A stretch of DNA of 11,449 nt from Bacteroidales bacterium (GTDB taxonomy: Bacteria; Bacteroidota; Bacteroidia; Bacteroidales; 4484-276). The notes beneath the pieces are model-generated. The model had not been told where the DNA came from. It made no database searches and saw only the letters and a program-made list of their open reading frames with translations. Every line of letters starts with the position of its first letter. Within the stretch, counting starts at the first letter, position 1. Shown here in pieces: positions 6,695 through 11,449 of this stretch. The stretch spans positions 1 through 11,449 of the forward strand of contig JAOZRY010000058.1 in NCBI GenBank assembly GCA_029939965.1, in the 5' to 3' direction. The position numbers and the translations under genes were made by a program.

Positions 6695-9172
6695 ATGAAC
6701 AAGAAACTTCAGCCATATCTGTATCTGCTTATTTTTTTTGTGGCAATAATGTTGATTTTCAGGTATTCGGGCACTTTCGTCGAAGGTAGCCTCGGATCGC
6801 CGGATATTTATTTGTCGCACAAAATCGAAAAAAATCAACTCACCATAAAAACCACCAATGGCTTTTATGATATTGGATTTCTGAATCAGGATATTGTGGA
6901 GATAAACTTTTTCAATAAGCAGAATCCTAAAATCAGAACTTCACATGCTGTAATTCTCAATGCTGATAAACATCAAATATCTTTTAACAACTACACCAAT
7001 AGCCTTTCTTTTGCGCGTAACGATTTTGAAGTTTTGATAGATAAACAGCCATTGAGAATTTCGTTTATCAAATCCGGTGATACGGTTTTGAATCAGCGTT
7101 ATGGTTTTTTTGATCATGATACTTTAAAAGGTTTTAAATTTGATTTGTCGGATGATGAAAAAATTTATGGTGCCGGATTCAGAACTACACCCACCAATCG
7201 CCGCAAACAGCGTTTCAACCTTTACAATCAACCCCAATACGGTTACAGCCTCAATTCTGCTAATCTTAATTTCTCTGTTCCCTTTGTGTTGTCATCCCAC
7301 GGGTACGGCCTTCTTTTCGATAATGCTCAAAAAGGATTTTTAGACATCGATAGTACCCGGCAAAATGTGTTGGAATTTAGTTCTATGGGAGGCAAAATGT
7401 CATATTTTGTGATAGCAGCCAACAATTACGATTCTATCCTTTTCAATTATTCAAAGCTTACCGGATTTCAGCCCATGCCACCACGTTGGGTTCTTGGAAA
7501 TATACAATCGCGCTTTGGTTACAAAACTCAAAAAGAAGCCGAAGATGTGGTTGATAAAATGATTGGCAGCGGGTTTCCTTTAGATGCACTGGTGATCGAC
7601 CTGTATTGGTTTGGCGAAGGTACACACGATAGCTTTTACATGGGAAATCTGGAGTGGTACAAAAAAAACTGGCCCGATCCCGAAGCAATGATCAGCGGGT
7701 TTAAAAAGAGAGGAGTGAAAACTGTTTTAATTACCGAGCCTTTTATTCTTAAGGAATCCAAGTATTTTGATACATTGAGCAATGCCGGAATGTTAGGAAA
7801 AAATCTGGATAATAGCACTTATATTATTGAGGAGTTTTGGTTTGGTGCGGGAGGATTGTTCGATATTTTTCAACCAAAAATGCAAAACTGGTTTTGGCAA
7901 AAATACAAAGCACAAATTAAAATTGGTATTGATGGTTGGTGGGGCGATTTGGGTGAACCGGAAACACATCCTGCAGGTATGTATCATGTAAATGGCAAAG
8001 CCGAAGAGGTGCATAATATTTACGGCCATTACTGGCACAAAATGCTTTGGGAAAAGTTTGGTGAGGAGTATCCCGATGTTCGGCTTTTTAATTTGAACCG
8101 TTCAGGTTTTGCAGGCTCCCAGCGTTACTCCATTTTCCCCTGGTCGGGCGATGTATCGCGAAGCTGGCAGGGATTGCAGGTTCAACCCACCGCAGTTTTG
8201 GGTATGACGCTGAGCGGATTTTCGTACATGCACTCCGATCTGGGTGGTTTTGCCATGGGCCAAAAGGACGAAGAACTATATGTGCGTTGGTTGCAATACG
8301 GTACATTCAACCCCATATTTCGTGTACATGGAGATATTAGTGCCCCCGTGGAACCTTACCATTATAGCGATAAAGTACAGGGAATTCTTAAAAAGTTTAT
8401 CAAACTGCGTTATCAATTACTGCCATACAACTACACTCTGGCTTGGGAAAATACAACCAAAGGTACTCCCTTAACAAGGCCAATTTTCTTTGAAGAACCC
8501 AATAATGAAGAAATATCCGGAATTGCTGATTCCTACCTTTGGGGGGCAAATATTCTGGTTGCTCCTATTCTTGAAAAAGGCCAGATCACAGAATCAGTAT
8601 ATCTCCCGAAAGGAACATGGTACGATTTTTTTGATGATGAAAAATATGAGGGTGGCCGATGGGTAGAAAAATCGGTAATTTTTGAAACTATCCCTGTATT
8701 TGCACGTGGCGGTTCATTTATCCCCACAATTGAGCCTATTCAAAATACAGAGCAATATTCATCCAAAAAGCTGGTAGTTCATTATTATTTTGATAAAGAT
8801 GTTGAGCAAAGTGATTTTATAATGTACGAAGATGATGGCAGAACCAAGGATGCCATCTCCAAAAATCTTTATGAACTACTTGATTTTAAAGCCCTGAATT
8901 TTGATGATTTATTGTTTTTTTCTTTCAATCGGGATGTAAAAGGTGCATACACCGGAATGCCTGAAACAAGAAATGTTGAGTTGGTGATTCATGGATTTGA
9001 GAAACAACCGAAATATATTTTGGCAGGTGATAAAAAAATGAAAGTCCATACTTCTGCATATTTATTTAAAAACAATCCGATAAATTCAGCACTTTTTGAT
9101 GAACATAAAAACTTGCTAATCGTTAATTTTAATTGGGATAGAGTAGCAGAAGATTTGCAAGTGAAGTATTGA
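6695..9172 (+). CDS. GH31 alpha-glucosidase, membrane-anchored or periplasmic
   Basis: An exo-acting retaining glycosidase that would release glucose from maltodextrins or isomalto-oligosaccharides. The protein is 825 aa from the ATG at 6695. That start is chosen because Lys-Lys followed by a hydrophobic stretch (residues 7-22) forms a signal peptide or anchor; no clear cleavage or lipobox site follows, so it may remain membrane-tethered. Residues about 35-240 are the mutarotase-like N-terminal beta domain, 260-575 the TIM barrel, and 600-825 the C-terminal beta domains with a YEDDGRT motif near 710. The catalytic nucleophile is Asp418 in GIDGWWGDLGEPE, the GH31 region usually seen as DMNEP. 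The acid/base is Asp486 in PWSGD. FRVHGD at 542-547 is the conserved barrel-end His motif. The Met-Asn of the common motif is replaced by Leu-Gly, as occurs in branches of the family, so alpha-glucosidase is likely but alpha-xylosidase or another specificity is possible. Confidence 0.92.
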   Translation: MNKKLQPYLYLLIFFVAIMLIFRYSGTFVEGSLGSPDIYLSHKIEKNQLTIKTTNGFYDIGFLNQDIVEINFFNKQNPKIRTSHAVILNADKHQISFNNYTNSLSFARNDFEVLIDKQPLRISFIKSGDTVLNQRYGFFDHDTLKGFKFDLSDDEKIYGAGFRTTPTNRRKQRFNLYNQPQYGYSLNSANLNFSVPFVLSSHGYGLLFDNAQKGFLDIDSTRQNVLEFSSMGGKMSYFVIAANNYDSILFNYSKLTGFQPMPPRWVLGNIQSRFGYKTQKEAEDVVDKMIGSGFPLDALVIDLYWFGEGTHDSFYMGNLEWYKKNWPDPEAMISGFKKRGVKTVLITEPFILKESKYFDTLSNAGMLGKNLDNSTYIIEEFWFGAGGLFDIFQPKMQNWFWQKYKAQIKIGIDGWWGDLGEPETHPAGMYHVNGKAEEVHNIYGHYWHKMLWEKFGEEYPDVRLFNLNRSGFAGSQRYSIFPWSGDVSRSWQGLQVQPTAVLGMTLSGFSYMHSDLGGFAMGQKDEELYVRWLQYGTFNPIFRVHGDISAPVEPYHYSDKVQGILKKFIKLRYQLLPYNYTLAWENTTKGTPLTRPIFFEEPNNEEISGIADSYLWGANILVAPILEKGQITESVYLPKGTWYDFFDDEKYEGGRWVEKSVIFETIPVFARGGSFIPTIEPIQNTEQYSSKKLVVHYYFDKDVEQSDFIMYEDDGRTKDAISKNLYELLDFKALNFDDLLFFSFNRDVKGAYTGMPETRNVELVIHGFEKQPKYILAGDKKMKVHTSAYLFKNNPINSALFDEHKNLLIVNFNWDRVAEDLQVKY

Positions 9173-9295
9173 TTTTCTATGTTATGATTTTAAGAATCAG
9201 ATATGTTTATTAATACAATAATTCGCAATATGCTTCGCTTAGGAAAAGACCTGATATTTGAATGGGAGGAAGGAAATAGGAATATTGGATATCGG

Positions 9296-9324
9296 ATATT
9301 GAAAGGAAGTGGAAGAAATATTGA
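9296..9324 (+). repeat. Degenerate purine-rich spacer element, copy 2
   Basis: ATATTGAAAGGAAG followed by GGAAGAAATATTGA. It parallels the element at 6624-6650 in order and composition, with small insertions. Both lie in gaps upstream of glycosidase genes. Slightly upstream (9280-9299), GGATAT occurs twice around a TATCGG core. A dispersed intergenic repeat is the simplest reading, and the similarity was judged by eye. Confidence 0.35.
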
Positions 9325-9325
9325 A

Positions 9326-9359
9326 TAACCCAATAACTCAATAATCATAAACCCAAAAA
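9326..9359 (+). repeat. AACCCAATAAC repeat, left inverted copy flanking the GH13 gene
   Basis: TAACCCAATAAC at 9326-9337, then AACCCAAAAA at 9350-9359, ending just before the ATG. Their reverse complements occur after the same gene: GTTATTGGGTTA at 11104-11115 and TTTTTGGGTT at 11097-11106. The 12-base match is exact, so the gene is bracketed by an imperfect inverted repeat. Confidence 0.6.
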
Positions 9360-9362
9360 ACA

Positions 9363-11087
9363 ATGAAAAAACTAAACACATTAAAACAAATCTGGCATCA
9401 GCTTTACGGAAAAAAGCATGATGATCAGTTGAATGATTTTTTGGAATATCTGAAAGAATTTAAGAAGCGTCGGGTAATCAAAGATCAGGAATCGGAATGG
9501 TATAAAGATGCCATCGTTTATTCACTTTATGTTGATCTTTTTAACAACGATTTTAATGGATTGACAGATAAACTTGATTATATTCAAAATCTGGGAGTGA
9601 ATTGCCTTTGGCTCCTGCCAATTCTCGATTCACCTATGCGTGATGCCGGATTTGATATCAGGCAATATACCAAAGTCAGGGATGAGCTTTTAGGTATGAA
9701 GGCAAGTGATTCGGATAGAGAAAAGAGATTCGCGTTCAGAGGGTTTCTGAATGAGGCGCACAAGAGAGGGCTTCGTGTAATTTTCGACATCGCCATTAAC
9801 CATACTTCAGATCAACACCCATGGTTTCAGGAGTCGCGCAAAGGGTCTGAAAATCCCTATCGCGATTACTATATTTGGAATAAAGATACTAACCGTTACA
9901 CCGAAACACGCCTCCTTTTTAAAGGCATGGAAACCAGTAACTGGGAACAAGATGGCGACTGTTATTATTTCCATCGATTTTTTGGCTTTCAGCCCGATCT
10001 GAATTATCGTAACCCAAAAGTGCTTACCGAAATGTCAGGGAATTTGTTGTTTTGGCTTGGCGAAGGTGTTGATGGTTTTCGTGCTGATGCCATTCCTTAC
10101 CTTTGGAAACAAGAAAATACCAACTGCGAGAACCTTGATGAAACACATTTAATTGTTAAGTTCTTTAGAGCCGCTTTGGATTATGTAAGGCCTAATACTC
10201 TGTTGCTTGCGGAGGCTTGCCAAAAACCCACAGAAGTGGTAAAATATTTTGGCGATGGTGACGAATGCCATGCAGGCTATCACTTTCCGCTAATGCCACA
10301 GATGTTTAAGGCTATGGCCATGCAAAGCAACAAACCTATCCGCAAAACCCTGCGAAAGAAAGTTACACCTAAAATTCCTGAATCTACTCAGTGGTTTACG
10401 TTCCTTCGCTGCCACGATGAACTGAGCCTTGAGCTTGTGTATGTTTCGGAGAAAGACCGTGCCTACATCCATAAAAATTATTGCCACAAACCCGAATGGG
10501 ATTTTCGGGAAGGCGAAGGTATTTCGGCACGACTTTCTGAATTGATGCAACGCAACCCGGATAAAATTGCATTGGCATACTCCATCATGCTTACTTTGCC
10601 CGGAACACCTATTATTTATTATGGCGATGAATTTGGAAAATTGAACGATGAAACGTATTACAATGAGAAAATTAAAGAAACCGGTAAGGATGATACCCGT
10701 TTTCTGGTTCGTGGAAAAATAGATTGGGGGCAGTTGAAAAAGGATTTAAAAGATAAAGAGAGCTTGTCTTCAAAAGTTTCGGATAAAATCTCCAAACAAA
10801 TTAAGAAAAGAAAAAAATACAAAGCATTTGGGCGTGGCAGCATTTTTTGGATTGATGCAAAAAACCTTAATGGTAGCGATAACAATCATGTTCTGGTTTA
10901 TATTCGCAAATGGAAATCCCAACGTATTTTGATTATTCAAAATTTATCAGATCAAACTCAAACCTTTGGACTGAACATTTTACCCGAAATTAGCTGGATA
11001 GATATGTTTGGTAATAAAGCAAAATACAATGAAAAGGAGCAGGCTATGACCATGAATCCATTCGAGTATTTGTGGGTAAAATTATAG
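9363..11087 (+). CDS. Cytoplasmic GH13 enzyme related to trehalose synthase (maltose alpha-glucosyltransferase)
   Basis: A 574-aa GH13 protein with no signal peptide, so cytoplasmic. Trehalose synthase interconverts maltose and trehalose. The match to that family is broad: WYKDAIVYSLYVDLF near 46-60, LWLLPILDSP, DIAINHTSDQHPWFQ, a GDGDECHAGYHFPLMP block, PGTPIIYYGDEFG, and standalone length near the usual 550-600. Catalytic residues are nucleophile Asp242 (GVDGFRAD), acid/base Glu284 (LLLAEACQ) and stabiliser Asp352 (FLRCHDEL). Two departures stand out. Family members usually have Asn where Cys286 and Cys350 lie (EANQ and RNHDE), and the R-x-PMQW motif after the GDE loop is replaced by DDTRFLVRGKIDW. 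A Lys-rich segment follows at about 455-485, then a C-terminal beta domain. It would process imported maltose, but hydrolase or another transglycosylase activity is possible. The A-rich leader and N-terminal Met-Lys-Lys support this ATG. Confidence 0.85.
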   Translation: MKKLNTLKQIWHQLYGKKHDDQLNDFLEYLKEFKKRRVIKDQESEWYKDAIVYSLYVDLFNNDFNGLTDKLDYIQNLGVNCLWLLPILDSPMRDAGFDIRQYTKVRDELLGMKASDSDREKRFAFRGFLNEAHKRGLRVIFDIAINHTSDQHPWFQESRKGSENPYRDYYIWNKDTNRYTETRLLFKGMETSNWEQDGDCYYFHRFFGFQPDLNYRNPKVLTEMSGNLLFWLGEGVDGFRADAIPYLWKQENTNCENLDETHLIVKFFRAALDYVRPNTLLLAEACQKPTEVVKYFGDGDECHAGYHFPLMPQMFKAMAMQSNKPIRKTLRKKVTPKIPESTQWFTFLRCHDELSLELVYVSEKDRAYIHKNYCHKPEWDFREGEGISARLSELMQRNPDKIALAYSIMLTLPGTPIIYYGDEFGKLNDETYYNEKIKETGKDDTRFLVRGKIDWGQLKKDLKDKESLSSKVSDKISKQIKKRKKYKAFGRGSIFWIDAKNLNGSDNNHVLVYIRKWKSQRILIIQNLSDQTQTFGLNILPEISWIDMFGNKAKYNEKEQAMTMNPFEYLWVKL

Positions 11088-11096
11088 AAAAAAGGA

Positions 11097-11115
11097 TTTT
11101 TGGGTTATTGGGTTA
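11097..11115 (-). repeat. AACCCAATAAC repeat, right inverted copy
   Basis: TTTTTGGGTT (11097-11106) overlaps GTTATTGGGTTA (11104-11115). Both are exact reverse complements of the modules before the preceding gene at 9350-9359 and 9326-9337. The A/T runs just upstream (AAAAAAGGATTTTT) could make only a very weak hairpin, so I do not call this a terminator. Confidence 0.55.
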
Positions 11116-11197
11116 ATAGTTATGTTATTAGCGGATAACTCAAAAACTCAAATATATTTTGTTTTGGTGCAGACCGAATAACAAAAAATATGGATAT

Positions 11198-11449
11198 ATG
11201 AAAAAAAGAAAAACAATAAAGCAGGGTAGTTCCGATTTTAAAACAATTATTGAAGACAACGGATATTTTGTTGATAAAACAATATTTATTAAAGATTTTT
11301 TCGAAAGCAGCAATTACACTTTATTAATGCCACGCCCCAAGCGTTTTGGGAAAACATTAAACCTATCGATGATCGAACATTTTTTTGACATCCTAAAACC
11401 TGAAAGTGCCAAACTGTTTTCCGAATTTGAAATATCAAAAAATGTTGAA
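11198..11449 (+). CDS. AAA-ATPase-like / PD-(D/E)XK nuclease family protein, 5' part
   Basis: The gene starts at the ATG at 11198 and stays open to the window edge: 84 residues, with the C-terminal part missing. The N-terminus shows the AAA-ATPase_like (PF09820) pattern: DFKTIIEDNGYFVDKT at 13-28, which in the family precedes the nucleotide-binding site, then RPKRFGKT at 46-53, the degenerate P-loop of these proteins, followed by LNLSMIEHFFD. Full members are usually around 500-580 aa and carry a C-terminal PD-(D/E)XK nuclease-like domain (DUF1703). They are highly multiplied in Bacteroidota genomes and their function is not established. An upstream ATG at 11190 meets a stop within three codons. 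The gap of 110 bases and unrelated function suggest it is not part of the glucan operon. Confidence 0.85.
   Translation, partial: MKKRKTIKQGSSDFKTIIEDNGYFVDKTIFIKDFFESSNYTLLMPRPKRFGKTLNLSMIEHFFDILKPESAKLFSEFEISKNVE

Larger units (their letters stand above)
9173..9362. other. 190-base spacer between the GH31 and GH13 genes
   Basis: This gap is long for the cluster, so the downstream gene may have its own promoter. TATGTTTA at 9202-9209 is a one-mismatch match to the Bacteroidota -7 box, without a -33 partner. The second half is purine-rich repeat-like sequence (9296-9324) followed by AACCC/CAATAA repeats that run up to the start codon. I see no terminator with a GC-rich stem and no RNA gene. 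Confidence 0.45.

Noticed and set aside
11088..11140. Rho-independent terminator after the GH13 gene
   Set aside because: Possible stems are five or six A/T-dominated pairs (for example AGTTAT at 11118-11123 with ATAACT at 11135-11140), with no GC-rich stem followed by a T run.

Overview
The window looks like Bacteroidota chromosome, probably class Bacteroidia. The DNA is AT-rich. Starts lack a clear Shine-Dalgarno sequence and instead follow A-rich leaders. One exported protein ends in a type IX secretion (T9SS) sorting domain, and the glycosidases resemble the SusA/GH31 enzymes of that phylum. I cannot name the genus.

Layout, all on the + strand. Positions 1-165 carry a hexanucleotide tandem array, which may lie in the C-terminal tail of an upstream gene. 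Positions 166-402 hold an unidentified short ORF, and 403-697 is AT-rich leader DNA. Next comes a tight four-gene block at 698-6591: a secreted GH13 cyclomaltodextrinase/neopullulanase (SusA-like), a T9SS-exported CotH-kinase/lamin-tail protein, an MFS transporter of the SLC45/GPH type, and a small DUF1648 membrane protein. Gaps in this block are 4 nt, 26 nt and a 4-nt ATGA overlap. After a 103-nt spacer comes a GH31 alpha-glucosidase (6695-9172). After a 190-nt repeat-like spacer comes a cytoplasmic GH13 enzyme related to trehalose synthase (9363-11087). The window ends inside an AAA-ATPase-like gene (from 11198), which is probably unrelated to sugar metabolism.

Functional model (inference). 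Extracytoplasmic cyclomaltodextrinase and alpha-glucosidase cut alpha-glucans or cyclodextrins to maltose and glucose. The SLC45-like carrier brings the di- or monosaccharide across the inner membrane. The cytoplasmic trehalose-synthase-like enzyme then rearranges or hydrolyses maltose. No SusC/SusD pair, SusE/F lipoprotein or regulator is visible here. The odd member is the CotH kinase, which begins 4 nt after the cyclomaltodextrinase gene and is predicted to leave the cell by T9SS. It has no known part in starch use and is the most interesting item in the window. The trehalose-synthase-like enzyme also departs from its family, with two active-site Asn positions occupied by Cys and the usual PMQW motif missing.
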